From Methylohalomonas sp034521715 (GTDB lineage Bacteria; Pseudomonadota; Gammaproteobacteria; Methylohalomonadales; Methylohalomonadaceae): a stretch of DNA of 64,000 bases. Location: positions 62,001 through 126,000 of the forward strand of contig JAXHLY010000008.1 in NCBI GenBank assembly GCA_034521715.1, read 5' to 3'. The position numbers and the translations under genes were made by a program. The notes below the pieces were generated by a model. That model was not told the DNA's origin. It saw only the letters and a list, made by a program, of their open reading frames with translations, and did no database searches. This document shows positions 14,924 through 25,082 of this stretch, in pieces (positions within the stretch are counted from its first letter, which is position 1; every line of letters begins with the position of its first letter).

Positions 14924-15289
14924 CTATCGGCTCTGTTCGATCCGCCGGCACTCGGTTTCTGTTCCGCCGGCACGCTGCACTATGGCCGTATCCCCCTTGT
15001 TCCTGAAAACAATACCATCGGCCTCGAATTTCGCTCCGGAAGCCGATGGCACCGGTTCGAGTTGTACGGCACGATCGGTCATGTACAGTACCATCCGGTC
15101 ATGCCGTGGTTCATGCTGTGACTGAATACGGCTGCCGTCCTCGCACTTATAATCTACAGGCTCCGACGGCGCCGCTTGCGCCAGCAGTTCGGTGGTGGCT
15201 TTCAGGTCGGCAGGCGGCTGCTGCTCATCGCAGGCGGTTAACAGCAACAGTGATGCCAGGATAAGCGTTATTTTTCCTGTCGCAGCCAT
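14924..15289 (-). CDS. MliC-like lipoprotein
   Basis: 121 residues from ATG 15289, with a lipoprotein signal (LILASLLLLTAC). The mature part has the MliC fold pattern: YKCEDGSRIQSQ, then SGAKFEADGIVFRNKGDTAIV and a late Cys (ETECRR). MliC proteins inhibit C-type lysozyme at the outer membrane. The start lies inside the last codons of hemB, so the two are probably co-transcribed. A longer start at 15346 lies wholly in hemB and gives no signal peptide. Confidence 0.72.
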   Translation of the reverse strand: MAATGKITLILASLLLLTACDEQQPPADLKATTELLAQAAPSEPVDYKCEDGSRIQSQHEPRHDRMVLYMTDRAVQLEPVPSASGAKFEADGIVFRNKGDTAIVQRAGGTETECRRIEQSR

Positions 15290-16302
15290 TCCGCCGTCTG
15301 CCGGGCATAGTAAGTGAGGATGGCGTCGGCGCCGGCACGCTTGCATGCCGTCAGCGCTTCCATGACACAGGCCTTTTCATCCAGCCAGCCGTTGGCGGCC
15401 GCGGCCTTGAGCATGGCGTATTCGCCGGAGACGTGATAGACAAAGGTCGGCATGCCATAGGCGTCTTTGACACGGCGGACGATATCCAGGTAAGGCAGTC
15501 CCGGTTTGACCATCACCATGTCGGCGCCTTCGTCGATATCCATGCCGACTTCGCGCAGGGCCTCGTCACTGTTGGCCGGGTCCATCTGGTAACTGAATTT
15601 GTCCGCCTTGCCGAGACTGGCCGCCGAGCCGACGGCATCGCGGAACGGCCCGTAAAATGCCGAGGCATATTTGGCCGAATAGGCGAGTATGCGCGTGTTC
15701 GTATGACCGGCCTGCTCCAGCGCCATGCGGATGCGGCCGACGCGACCGTCCATCATGTCCGACGGTGCCACCACGTCGGCACCGGCAGCGGCATGACTCA
15801 GTGCCTGCTTTACGAGCACTTCGACGGTTTCATCATTGAGCACATAACCGCCGGCGTCGATCAAGCCGTCCTGGCCGTGACTGGTATAGGGATCCAGGGC
15901 GACATCGGTGATAATGCCGAGTGCCGGCCGGGCCTGCTTCAGCGCCCTGACGACACGCGGTATCAGGCCGTCGGCATTGAAGGCCTCGGCGGCATCCTCG
16001 CTTTTGCGGGACGCGTCCACGACCGGGAACAGGGCCAGCGCCGGTATGCCCAGCGCGGCAGCCTCGGCGGCCTCCTGCACCAGTTGATCAATGGTGAGCC
16101 GCTCGATACCGGGCATGGATGCAACCGGTTCGCGCCGACTGTCACCCTCGATGACGAATACCGGGTAGATCAGGTCATCGGCAGTAAGCCGGTTCTCGCG
16201 CATCAGCCGGCGGGAAAAATCGTCGCGGCGCATGCGGCGCGGGCGGCTGGCGGGGTAACGGTCTGCTGGGTCCGTAATCGGTTTTTTCATGATGCCGGCC
16301 AT
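15268..16302 (-). CDS. hemB: delta-aminolevulinic acid dehydratase
   Basis: 344 residues. Porphobilinogen synthase condenses two 5-aminolevulinates in haem synthesis. The active-site lysines are in ILAYSAKYASAFYGP and DMVMVKPGLPYLDI. The metal region reads DVALDPYTSHGQDG, without the Cys triad of zinc enzymes, so it is of the Mg-dependent type common in pseudomonads and purple bacteria. The start is at ATG 16302; an internal Met at residue 5 is an alternative. Confidence 0.93.
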   Translation of the reverse strand: MAGIMKKPITDPADRYPASRPRRMRRDDFSRRLMRENRLTADDLIYPVFVIEGDSRREPVASMPGIERLTIDQLVQEAAEAAALGIPALALFPVVDASRKSEDAAEAFNADGLIPRVVRALKQARPALGIITDVALDPYTSHGQDGLIDAGGYVLNDETVEVLVKQALSHAAAGADVVAPSDMMDGRVGRIRMALEQAGHTNTRILAYSAKYASAFYGPFRDAVGSAASLGKADKFSYQMDPANSDEALREVGMDIDEGADMVMVKPGLPYLDIVRRVKDAYGMPTFVYHVSGEYAMLKAAAANGWLDEKACVMEALTACKRAGADAILTYYARQTAEWLRQEK

Positions 16303-16401
16303 CCCGGTTTAACTATCAGCATATTCACGGGTCCTAGTGAGTGATTGGCCCGAGCGGGTCCATATCCAAAACATGATTATAACGTTTTCACCACGGCTGA
16401 C

Positions 16402-17224
16402 ATGAATCCGGAAATCATTATTCGACTCGGCGTATTCGCCGGCCTGTTGCTGCTGCTGCTCGGCTGGGAGCAGCTGGCGCCGCGGCGGTCGGCCGACGGC
16501 CCCCGCGGTTATGCCCGGTTGCATAATCTGCTGCTGGTCGGCGTCGATACCCTCTGTGTGCGCCTGCTGGTGCCGCTGGCTGCCGCCGGCACGGCGGAAG
16601 TCATGGCCGCGCGTGGCTGGGGACTGTTTAACCAGATGCAGCGTACCGTTGTGGCTGGCCGTCGTCGTCAGCTTTCTGGCGCTGGATCTGCTGATTTACG
16701 GGCAGCATATTGCTTTTCATAAAATTCCCTGGCTGTGGCGGCTGCACCGTGTTCACCATACCGACACCGCCATCGATGCCACCACCGGCGTGCGTTTTCA
16801 TCCGATCGAGATCGTGCTGTCCATGCTGCTGAAAATGCTGGGTGTCGCCCTGCTCGGCGCGCCGGTCCTGGCGGTGATTCTTTTTGAAGTGGTGCTGAAC
16901 GCGACATCACTGTTCAATCATGCCAATATCAATCTTCCGTTGGATATCGACCGCTGGCTGCGGCGCGTGGTGGTGACGCCGGACATGCATCGCGTGCATC
17001 ATTCGGTGGTGCGCCGGGAGACGGACAGTAACTTCGGCTTCAACCTGCCCTGGTGGGACCGGCTCTTCGGTACCTACCGGGCACAGCCGCAGGCCGGTCA
17101 TCTGCAAATGCGCATCGGCCTGGATATATTCCGCGACCGGCGTTCGCGCTGGCTGCACTGGCTGTTACTGCAGCCGTTCATGAAAACGGATCAGGATCAA
17201 GATGAACAGAATTCAATGGAATAA
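16402..17224 (+). CDS. fatty acid hydroxylase / sterol desaturase family membrane protein (frameshift)
   Basis: From ATG 16402 (MNPEIIIRLGVFAGLLLLLL) a first frame runs to about 16640 (GWGLFNQMQ). The +1 frame continues VPLWLAVVVSFLALDLLIYG with the di-iron histidine boxes HIAFH, RLHRVHHTD and MHRVHHSV. Removing one base near 16642 gives a 273-residue protein of normal length. These membrane enzymes use a di-iron centre and oxygen to hydroxylate or desaturate lipids. The indel is probably a sequence error. Confidence 0.8.
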
Positions 17225-17245
17225 TTTGCAATCCACGTGGAATAT

Positions 17246-17314
17246 TGTCATTTCGAAACCACGAAGTGGTTGAGAAATCCTGCTCAAGATCCCTCACGTT
17301 CGTTCGGGATGACA
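17246..17314 (+). repeat. interspersed palindromic repeat, copy 1
   Basis: Starts TGTCATTTCGAAACCACGAA and ends CGTTCGTTCGGGATGACA, so its ends are inverted repeats (TGTCATYYCGAA). Related copies lie at 26082-26162 (opposite strand) and 31096-31174, with a fragment at 55964-55988. It sits in the folD leader and reads in frame, making a false longer start for folD. Confidence 0.9.
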
Positions 17315-17358
17315 GGCAGGATCATCTGCAGGGAAATACCGTTCCCGGAGGAACCTCA

Positions 17359-18237
17359 ATGACAGCACAGATTATTGACGGCAAGGCGATTGCCGAGGAA
17401 GTCAGGCATGAGTGGAAAGCCCGCGCGGATGCACTCAAGGCGCAGGGAGTTCTGCCAGGACTGGCGGTGATTATCGTCGGTGATAATCCGGCATCGAAGG
17501 TGTATGTGCGTAACAAGGTGCAGGCCTGTCACGATGTCGGCCTGCATTCCGAGGTACATGAGCTACCGGCAGATATCACCGAGGCCATGTTGCTCAAACG
17601 CATTCAGGATCTGAATGCCAATCCGGATATCCACGGTATCCTGGTGCAGCTACCGTTACCTGCACATATTGATAATGGCAAGATAGTGGAGGCCATATCG
17701 GCGGAAAAGGATGTCGATGGTTTCCATCTGTATAATCTGGGTGCGCTGGTGGTCGGCAACACGGTATTCCCGCCGTGTACACCGTATGGCGTGCAATGTC
17801 TGATCGAACACACCTCAATCCCTATCGAGGGTCAGAACGCCGTCGTCGTCGGTCGCAGCAATATCGTCGGCAAGCCGATGGCGTTGATGCTGCTGCACAA
17901 GGGCGCAACGGTCAGTATCTGTACTTCCAAGACCCGTGACCTGGCCTTCTACACGCGCATGGCGGATATTCTGGTGGTGGCAGTGGGCAGGCCCGGCATT
18001 ATCACCGGCGACATGGTCAAGGAAGGTGCCGCGGTGATTGATGTCGGCATCAATCGCCTGCCGGAAGGCGGCCTGGTGGGTGACGTCGATTTTGATGCCG
18101 TGAAAGAGAAAGCCGGTTACATCACCCCGGTACCGGGCGGCGTCGGCCCGATGACCATTACCATGCTGGTGGCAAATACGGTGCTGGCAGCGGAACGCCT
18201 GAGCGGGCTGGGTTCGGGAAAACTTGAAAATGGTTAA
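17359..18237 (+). CDS. folD: methylenetetrahydrofolate dehydrogenase / cyclohydrolase
   Basis: 292 residues from ATG 17359, which has CGGAGGAA as ribosome binding site; the open frame further upstream is only the interspersed repeat. Landmarks are SKVYVRNKVQACHDVG (catalytic Lys near KVQ), VDGFHLYNLGALV, VVGRSNIVGKPMALML and TPVPGGVGPMTITMLVANT. FolD interconverts methylene-, methenyl- and formyl-tetrahydrofolate with NADP. Confidence 0.95.
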   Translation: MTAQIIDGKAIAEEVRHEWKARADALKAQGVLPGLAVIIVGDNPASKVYVRNKVQACHDVGLHSEVHELPADITEAMLLKRIQDLNANPDIHGILVQLPLPAHIDNGKIVEAISAEKDVDGFHLYNLGALVVGNTVFPPCTPYGVQCLIEHTSIPIEGQNAVVVGRSNIVGKPMALMLLHKGATVSICTSKTRDLAFYTRMADILVVAVGRPGIITGDMVKEGAAVIDVGINRLPEGGLVGDVDFDAVKEKAGYITPVPGGVGPMTITMLVANTVLAAERLSGLGSGKLENG

Positions 18238-18322
18238 CTTGTTAATTGGTTAACTGGTTAATTAGTGATTGGTGAATGGTTAACTAGTTGATTGGTTGAT
18301 TGGTTGATTAGTGATTGGTGCC
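18238..18322. repeat. degenerate 7-8 bp tandem repeat GTTAATTG / GTTGATTG
   Basis: Low-complexity stretch after folD built of GTTAATTG, GTTAACTG, GTTGATTG and GTGATTGG words. It is the same word family as at 12257, 32118 and 53703. No gene is seen between folD and the insertion element at 18359. Confidence 0.85.
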
Positions 18323-18358
18323 TTGACAAGCTATGGTTCCGGGCACACTTATCCAGTC

Positions 18359-19765
18359 GACTCTGTAAATAACTGTCTGTGTAAGTGCCTACTGTTCAAG
18401 AGGATACTGAGTCACACGTTCACCGTATTCGATGGATAAAGACGATTGAAGGCGCCGCCTTCGCAGTTGGCTGATGGGGCGTGACCAGACGGCTGGAAGC
18501 GACCTGGATGGCCAGATAAATCACTTTCAGGGCCGACGTCATCATGACGGGTGGATGCTGGCGCTTTTTGGTGAGCTGGCGATGACGCTGTTCATGAGCT
18601 ACGATGGCATTGGTGGTATAAATTGCCTTGCGTATATCAGGCGGATAATCGAACAGCGTGCCGCAGGTTCGGCCAGTGATGCCGCCAAATTCGCCGATCT
18701 GGACATAGCGCGTCATCCCAGCGCTCGGCGAACTGTCGCAATGCCAGTTCCGACCTCGGCCTCGGTGCCTGGCCCGGATTACGGCGCTTCGATGGTCAGG
18801 TCCGTGACCGCCTTGTAGTCCTTCCAGCTGACGTATTTCAGCGAGTTGCGGACCAGATGCACAATGCACAGCTGGATGCGGGTGTTCGGGTACACGGCCT
18901 CGATGGCGTCGGGGAAGCCACTGAGGCCATCTGACACAGGCAATCAGGATGTCCTGAACCCCGCGGTTCTGCAGCTCGGTCAGCACCGACAGCCAGAACT
19001 TCGCCCCTTCGGTCTCGGCCAGCCACAGGCCCAGCAACTCCTTGCGGCCTTCCAGGTTGATGCCCAGCGGCCACGTAGACGGACTTGTTGATGACCTGGC
19101 GGTTGTGGGCGCACCTCTCACCACGATGCAGTCCAGGTAAACGATGGGATTCAGAACGATCGACTAAGGGCCGGCTCCTGGAACTCGACCACCTGGTCCG
19201 AGCACCGCGTCGGTGTACCTTCGAGCACCAGCGATCCAGCCGTGCATCGTGCATCGCCCGCGCCGTACATCTCCTGGAACGACGCCAAGATCGCGGTGGC
19301 CGATGCCTTTAGCGCATCTATCGGGCACAGGATCCGATTATCGAAGGCGGTAATCCGGCATCTGGCCCGTTGGCCGACCAGCTGCGGCTCAAAGCGGCCA
19401 TGTGCAGGTCACGCGGGGTCTGGATCTGACTTCGCCGTGGCTGACCCTGTGCACGACTCTTCGGTCGTGCTGCCTGATATACGCAGGGTGCTTACTGCCG
19501 CCGCGGCCTTCGAGGCGTCGAACAGCTTGTCATACCGCCAGGTGGTCGTCCAGCGCAGGTGTTTAGCCGCGGCTGATCGACCGTCAGCTTCGATTCAGCC
19601 GCGCCGATCCAAATCGCTTCCAGGTCCTGCTGCGTCTTGACCTCTTTCAGCCAGCTCCGCCGCCAGCGCCTTCAGTTTGTCTTCATCCATTGAATACGCT
19701 GCCATCGATGGGCTCCTGTACAGTAGGCATCAATGGGCAGTTACACAGATTTAATTTACAGGCTC
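18359..19765 (-). mobile_element. IS256-family insertion element, defective, with 8-bp target duplication
   Basis: Left end GACTCTGTAAATAACTGTCT and right end (reverse strand) GAGCCTGTAAATTAAATCTG are imperfect inverted repeats of about 28 bases that share CTGTAAAT and CTGTGTAA. The direct repeat ATCCAGTC flanks the element on both sides (18351-18358 and 19766-19773), the size expected for IS256. Length is 1407 bases. The transposase inside is broken. The right target copy merges into a CCAGTCA heptamer array. Confidence 0.87.
18420..19700 (-). pseudogene. remnant of an IS256-family (Transposase_mut) transposase
   Basis: Fragments in several frames match the mutator-type transposase: LGINLEGRKELLGLWLAE, KFWLSVLTELQNRGVQDILI, YPPDIRKAIYTTNAI and ALKVIYLAIQVAS. 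The parts between them are scrambled by several shifts of frame, more than the one per gene seen in the core genes, so the gene is truly decayed. It would need transposase from elsewhere to move. Confidence 0.8.
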
Positions 19766-19767
19766 AT

Positions 19768-19844
19768 CCAGTCACCAGTCACCAGTCACCAGTCACCAGT
19801 CACCAGTCACCAGTCACCAGTCACCAGTCACCAGTCACCAGTCA
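19768..19844. repeat. eleven perfect CCAGTCA heptamers
   Basis: 77 bases of exact 7-bp units immediately right of the IS, ending eight bases before the phaC stop codon. The first unit overlaps the right target-site copy of the IS. Confidence 0.95.
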
Positions 19845-19851
19845 ACCCGGA

Positions 19852-21552
19852 CTATTTCTCCAGCACGTAGGTGCCCGGTGCGTCTTCAAGCGCGGGGTAA
19901 GTCTTGTTGCCCAGCGGGGGCGGGCTGACGAGTTCGCCGCACTGATCGTCAAGCCAGTTGACCCAGTCTTCCCACCACGAGCCGGGTATTTTGTCGATAC
20001 CGTTGCGCCAGCTCTCCGGATAGGTCTGGCCGGTGGCTTCGCCGGTCCAGTAACGGCGCTTGGGCGGGTCCACCGGCGGGCTGATGATGCCGAGAATGTG
20101 TCCGGAGGTGGCCAGCGTGTAGCGCACCGGGCCGGATACCTGGCTGCAGATCTTGAAGGTTTCCTTCCAAGGCGCGATGTGATCCTGCTCCGTACCCACG
20201 GCATAAAGCGGCTGGCTGATGCGGCCGAGATCGATGGGCCGGCCGCCCATGGTCAGGGCGTCGGCTTTGACGAGATTGTTTTCGACATAAAACTCACGCA
20301 GATAGAACGAATGCATGGCTGCCGGCAGGCGCGTGCAGTCGGTGTTCCAGTACAGCACATCGAACGGCGGCGGCTCCTCGCCATAGAGATAATTATTGGC
20401 GACATAGCGCCAGATCAGACTGTTGGGCCGCAAGACACGGAATGAACGGGCCATGTCCTCGCCGTCCAGGTACCCGGTCGTGGCCATGCGCTGTTCCAGG
20501 TAGTCAATACTGTATTCATCGATGAATACGTCAATGTCACCGGGATCGGAGAAATCGACCATGCCGGTAAGCAGCGTCCAGCTGCCGACTGGCTGTTCGG
20601 ATTCGGTCTCCGCCCGGTTCATCCATGCCATCAGTATGGACAGCAAAGTACCGCCGATGCAGTAACCAACGGCATGTATCTGCTGCGAATCCGTGATTGC
20701 GCGTGCGGCTTCGACGGCCGGCAGTACACCCCGGAGCATGTAATCCTCGAAGGTGGTGTCACACATACCGGCATCGGGATTCTTCCAGCTGGTGATGAAG
20801 ACTGTAAAGCCCTGCGATACCAGGTGATTGATGAGGCTTTTGTGCGGTTTCAGATCGAGGATGTAATACTTGTTAATCCAGGGTGCGACGATCAGAATCG
20901 GCACACTGTGAACCTGCTCCGTGGCCGGTTTGTACTGGATCAATTCGAGTAATTCATTCCGGAACACAACGGTGCCGGGTGTTGTAGCAAGGTCTTCACC
21001 GACCTGGAAAGCGTCCTTGCCAACCATGCTGATATCGCCTTTAGCAGCATCCTCCAGCAGATGGGCGGTGCCGTGGATCAGGCTGTGGCCGCCGCTGGTC
21101 AGTGATGTCCACACCGCAAGCGGGTTGGTCCAGAAAAAGTTGGTCGGCGAGATGGCGTCCAGCCATTGACGTACCCAGAAGGCTGCCCGCCTGGCGGTCT
21201 TGTCGTCTGTATCCGGGGTCTGGAATATGGCGTCTTCCAGCCAGTGGGTATACAGCAGGTAATGTTCCTTGAGCGCGTCATAAAAGGGTGACTCCTGCCA
21301 GATGGGTTCCTGGAAACGCTCGTCATAATGCTTGGGCGGGATGCAGTCCCCGCTCTGCAGGCCGCAGGCACATTTCGTCATGTGTAACTGAACGTCGAGC
21401 AGATCCCTGCCGAGTTGCTGCATCTGTTCGGTCAGTTCAGCCGGATGCTGCAGCCAGGCCCGCTGGACCGCCATGCATGAAGTCATGATGCCGAAAGGGT
21501 CGATGGTCTGCCGCAGGGCGGTCTCGAGCGATGTGGAATCTGTGCCGTTCAT
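19852..21552 (-). CDS. phaC: class I poly(3-hydroxyalkanoate) synthase
   Basis: 566 residues, the usual length of class I PhaC, which polymerises hydroxyacyl-CoA on storage granules. The lipase-like box with the catalytic Cys is AVGYCIGGTLLS; the catalytic Asp is in GTEQDHIAPW and His in ATSGHILGI. KNPDAGMCDTTFEDYML and PGSWWEDWVNWL are also family landmarks. No phaA, phaB or phasin gene is nearby. Carbon storage suits a bacterium in changing redox zones. Confidence 0.93.
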   Translation of the reverse strand: MNGTDSTSLETALRQTIDPFGIMTSCMAVQRAWLQHPAELTEQMQQLGRDLLDVQLHMTKCACGLQSGDCIPPKHYDERFQEPIWQESPFYDALKEHYLLYTHWLEDAIFQTPDTDDKTARRAAFWVRQWLDAISPTNFFWTNPLAVWTSLTSGGHSLIHGTAHLLEDAAKGDISMVGKDAFQVGEDLATTPGTVVFRNELLELIQYKPATEQVHSVPILIVAPWINKYYILDLKPHKSLINHLVSQGFTVFITSWKNPDAGMCDTTFEDYMLRGVLPAVEAARAITDSQQIHAVGYCIGGTLLSILMAWMNRAETESEQPVGSWTLLTGMVDFSDPGDIDVFIDEYSIDYLEQRMATTGYLDGEDMARSFRVLRPNSLIWRYVANNYLYGEEPPPFDVLYWNTDCTRLPAAMHSFYLREFYVENNLVKADALTMGGRPIDLGRISQPLYAVGTEQDHIAPWKETFKICSQVSGPVRYTLATSGHILGIISPPVDPPKRRYWTGEATGQTYPESWRNGIDKIPGSWWEDWVNWLDDQCGELVSPPPLGNKTYPALEDAPGTYVLEK

Positions 21553-21686
21553 GAGGCTCCGGTTCTATGGGTGGTCATCCGTGGTGCAGGATTATTGTGC
21601 TGTGCAGTATCGGCTAAATGACCGCCTTTCACAATTCCACCGGCACCCGAATTGCACCGGTTTTGATGCAGATCAGTTACTTGGGA

Positions 21687-22424
21687 TCAAGCTGCCGTCG
21701 ATTCGTCTTTCAGTAATTGCCGGCTGGCCGGCTCGATCCAGTCGGCCGCCGCCCGGGTAATTTCCTTGGCGGTTTTACCACGGCTGTCGATAGGCGGGCC
21801 GATGGCCACCCGGATTGTGCCCGGGTGTTTCACAAAGCTGCTTTTCGGCCAGTAACGGCCGGCATTGTGGGCGAGCGGCACCACCGGGCATCCGGCCGCC
21901 TCGGCCAGCATGCCGCCGCCGGGCAGGTAGCGGCCGGTTTCGCCCGGCGGCATGCGCGTGCCTTCCGGGTAGACGACCACCCAACAGCCCTGGCGCAGCC
22001 GTTCAAGTCCCTGTTCGACGATCTGCCTGGCGGCCCGCAGGCCGTTCTTGCGGTCGATGGCGATGGGTCTGAGCGAGGCCAGCCCCCAGCCGAACAGGGG
22101 AATCCACAAGAGTTCGCGTTTGAGAATGAAAATCAAAGGGGCATTGAAGATCAGCTGTACTGCCATGGTCTCCCAGGCCGACTGGTGCTTGCACAGGATG
22201 ATGGCCGGTCCCGGCGGTATGTGTTCCCGGCCGCTGACGGAAAAATCGATGCCGCAGGTAATGCGCAGCCACCAGAGTGCAAAGTGGGTCCACTGGGTGA
22301 CTATGCGATAGCGCAGATGATGGGGCAGCGGCAGGAGCAGCAGACTGAGCGGTGCATAGATCAGCAGGGCGAGGATTATGCCGGCATAAAACAGCAGTGC
22401 ACGCAGGGTTGCCATGATCAGCAC
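21687..22424 (-). CDS. plsC: 1-acyl-sn-glycerol-3-phosphate acyltransferase
   Basis: 245 residues with two N-terminal membrane segments. The catalytic motif is KHQSAWETM (HX4E rather than HX4D, a common variant in this gammaproteobacterial group). The substrate-binding motif is VYPEGTRMPPGE. It adds the second acyl chain in phospholipid synthesis. It follows gmhB, and the order glyQ-glyS-gmhB-plsC on one strand is widely conserved. Confidence 0.9.
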   Translation of the reverse strand: MLIMATLRALLFYAGIILALLIYAPLSLLLLPLPHHLRYRIVTQWTHFALWWLRITCGIDFSVSGREHIPPGPAIILCKHQSAWETMAVQLIFNAPLIFILKRELLWIPLFGWGLASLRPIAIDRKNGLRAARQIVEQGLERLRQGCWVVVYPEGTRMPPGETGRYLPGGGMLAEAAGCPVVPLAHNAGRYWPKSSFVKHPGTIRVAIGPPIDSRGKTAKEITRAAADWIEPASRQLLKDESTAA

Positions 22425-22442
22425 CGCCTGGTTGTGTTGATA

Positions 22443-22997
22443 TCAGTATGCGGCATTCCGGTGTTTGTCGAGCAGGACATCCACATAGGCAGCCAGATTG
22501 TCGTAGACGGGCACATCCTTCGGCACCTTGTTTTCATGCACGAGTTTTTCGCCCTTGCCGGTCTTCACCAGGACGGGTTTGGCACCGGCGGCGCGTGCAG
22601 CCTGCAGGTCGCTCAGGCGGTCACCGACGCATGGCACTTCAGCCAGATCGATACGTAAACGGTTGCCGATATCCTTCAGCATATCCGGCCGCGGCTTGCG
22701 GCAGTTACAGTCACGGTCACGTGAATTGCAGGGACAGAAGAAAATGGCTTCAATCATGCCGCCGAACTGGGCCAGATGGGTGAACATCTTCTGGTTAATG
22801 GCATTGAAATCTTCAATGGTGAAATTCCGTCCCGCGAGTTCACCCTGGTTGATGGCCAGGACAACGCGGTATCCATTCTGTGACAGGCGCGCCATGGCCT
22901 GCAGGCTGTCGGGTATCGCCCGCCAGGCTGCTGCTGAACGAACTTCATCTTCGTTAATGACACCGTCGCGATCGAGAATAATGGTCGGCATGATCAC
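22443..22997 (-). CDS. gmhB: D-glycero-beta-D-manno-heptose 1,7-bisphosphate 7-phosphatase
   Basis: 184 residues (Met 1 or Met 3). The HAD nucleophile motif is IILDRDGVINED, and the zinc loop CPCNSRDRDCNCRKPRPDM is diagnostic for GmhB. VGDRLSDLQAARAAG closes the active site. It acts in ADP-heptose synthesis for lipopolysaccharide inner core. It overlaps the glyS stop codon by four bases. Confidence 0.93.
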   Translation of the reverse strand: MIMPTIILDRDGVINEDEVRSAAAWRAIPDSLQAMARLSQNGYRVVLAINQGELAGRNFTIEDFNAINQKMFTHLAQFGGMIEAIFFCPCNSRDRDCNCRKPRPDMLKDIGNRLRIDLAEVPCVGDRLSDLQAARAAGAKPVLVKTGKGEKLVHENKVPKDVPVYDNLAAYVDVLLDKHRNAAY

Positions 22998-25082
22998 TGT
23001 AATCTTGATATGTCGGCCGTGCGCCGGAACAGATCACTGAGGCTGGACAGCAGCGCGATACGGTTGTTGCGCAGGGAGTCGTCATCACACATGACCATGA
23101 CATTATCAAAGAAGGCATCGACACTGTCACGCAGTCCGGCGAGTGCCGTCAGTGCCTGTTCGTACTGGTTATTCGCCAGTAACGGCTCGACCCTGGCGCG
23201 CAGGGCCTCCAGGTCCGAGGCGAGCTGTTTCTCGGCCGGGTCCTGCAGCAGTTCCGGCTGCAGGCTGCCGTTCACGCTGCCGGCCTGCTTGAGGATGTTG
23301 CTGATGCGCTTGTTGGCGGCGGCCAGGCTCTCGGCCTCGGCCAGCCGGCGGAAGGCCTGCACGGCCAGCAGGCGGCGGTGAAAGTCCAGTGGTCGTGTCG
23401 GTTTGCAGGCCAGTACCGCTTCGAAGATGTTACTGCCGATGCCGCTGTCCAGGTAGTGCCGGCGCAGCCGTTCCATCATGAAATCGAATACCGTATCGAT
23501 ACTGTTCCCGGCACCCACCGTTTGCGGGAACCGGCCGGCTGCCTGTTGCAGACTGTCCTTTAAATCCAGATCCAGTTCGCACTCGATCATGATGCGCAAG
23601 GCACCCAGCGCGGCGCGGCGCAGGGCGAAGGGATCCTTTTCACCGGTCGGCGCCTGGCCGATGGCGAAAATGCCCACCAGGGTGTCGAGTCTGTCGGCGA
23701 CGGCGAGTGCCCGGCCGGTGGCGGTCTGCGGTAATGCGTCGCCGGCAAAGCGCGGCCGGTAATGTTCACCGATGGCACGGGCCACCTCGGCATCCTCGCC
23801 GTCATGGCTTGCCAGGTAGGCGCCGGCGGTACCCTGGAGTTCGGGAAATTCACCAACCAGCTGGCTAAGCAGGTCACACTTGGCCAGCTGTGCGGCGCGC
23901 TCCGCCCTGTCGCTGCTGCCACCGGTTGCCGCGGCAATCTCTGCGGCCAGTGCGGCGACCCGGCGCATTTTGTCGCCGAGACTGCCGAGCTTTTTCTGGA
24001 AAGTGATGCCGTCCAGTGCCGCTATGCGATCGGCCAGGGGCTGTGAACGGTCGGTTTCCCAGAAGAACATGGCATCCGACAGGCGTGGCACGATAACGCG
24101 TTCGTTACCGGCGCGGACCTGGTCCGGGTCGCGGCTTTCGATATTGGCGACGGTAATGAAATACGGCAGCAGCTTGTCGGTACCTTCCTCGCGTATCGGG
24201 AAATAGCGTTGCTGATCCTCGAGCGTGGCGATCAGCACTTCTTCAGGCAGTTCGAGGAATTTCTGATCGAACTGGCCGCGCAGCGGCACCGGCCATTCGA
24301 CCAGCGCGGCAACTTCCGCGACCAGCTCGCTGTCGGGCTCGCTGTTCAGGGCATAGCCATTAACCTGTTCGGCAAGAATCGCGACTTCTTCGCTGATGCG
24401 CTGGTTCAGCTGTTGCTCGACATCATTGAGCCAGACCCTGGCCTGGTACAACGCGTCGGCGTAATCGGCGGCCGACTCCAATTTAATCGGTTCGGGATGA
24501 TGATAACGGTGGCCGCGGGTGTGGCGGCCGGACTGCACACCGAGGATCTCGCAGTCGATGACGTCCGTGCCGAACAGGACCACCGCCCAGTGTATGGGAC
24601 GGACAAATTCGGCGCTGGCATCACCCCAGCGCATGCGTTTGGGGATCGGCAGATTGGCCAGGGCCTCATTGACAGCCGCCTGGATCAAATCCGCTGCCGG
24701 CTTGCCGCTTTCGGTAGCGCTGAAGAACAGCTTGCCGTCCTTTTGCTGCAATTTGTCTACACTGGCATTGCAGGATTTGGCGAAACCCTTCCGCGGCCTT
24801 GGTCGGCTTGCCGCTATCGTCATAGGCGATCTTCAGTGCCGGTCCGTACTTTTCCATCAGTCTTTCCGGCTGCTGGATGCGCAGATCGTCGATGACAACC
24901 GCGAGCCGGCGTGGTGAATAGTAATAACGGCTTTTGGTAATGCCTGGTTCATGAAGATCCAGTTGTTCATTCATGATTGCCTGCAGGCGATCGTGGAAAT
25001 CCTCGGCCAGGGTTGCCAGCGCTTTCGGCGGCAACTCCTCGGTGCCGATCTCGATCAACAGGTCGCGGGTACTGTTTTTCAT
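22994..25082 (-). CDS. glyS: glycyl-tRNA synthetase beta subunit (single frameshift)
   Basis: From ATG 25082 (MKNSTRDLLIEIGTEELPPK) to about 24788 in one frame (SGKPTKAAEG), continuing in the next (GFAKSCNASVDKLQQKDGKL) to the stop at 22994. Removing one G of GGG (CCC at 24786-24788 on the plus strand) restores 695 residues, the normal length. The gene is essential, so this is almost surely a sequence error. The start overlaps the glyQ stop (ATGA). With GlyQ it forms the alpha2-beta2 synthetase. Confidence 0.92.

Noticed and set aside
17245..17358. Longer folD with an N-terminal extension
   Set aside because: The extra in-frame codons come from the interspersed repeat; ATG 17359 has a good ribosome binding site and matches the family start.
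19768..19844. CRISPR-like array beside the IS
   Set aside because: Seven-base CCAGTCA units with no spacers.
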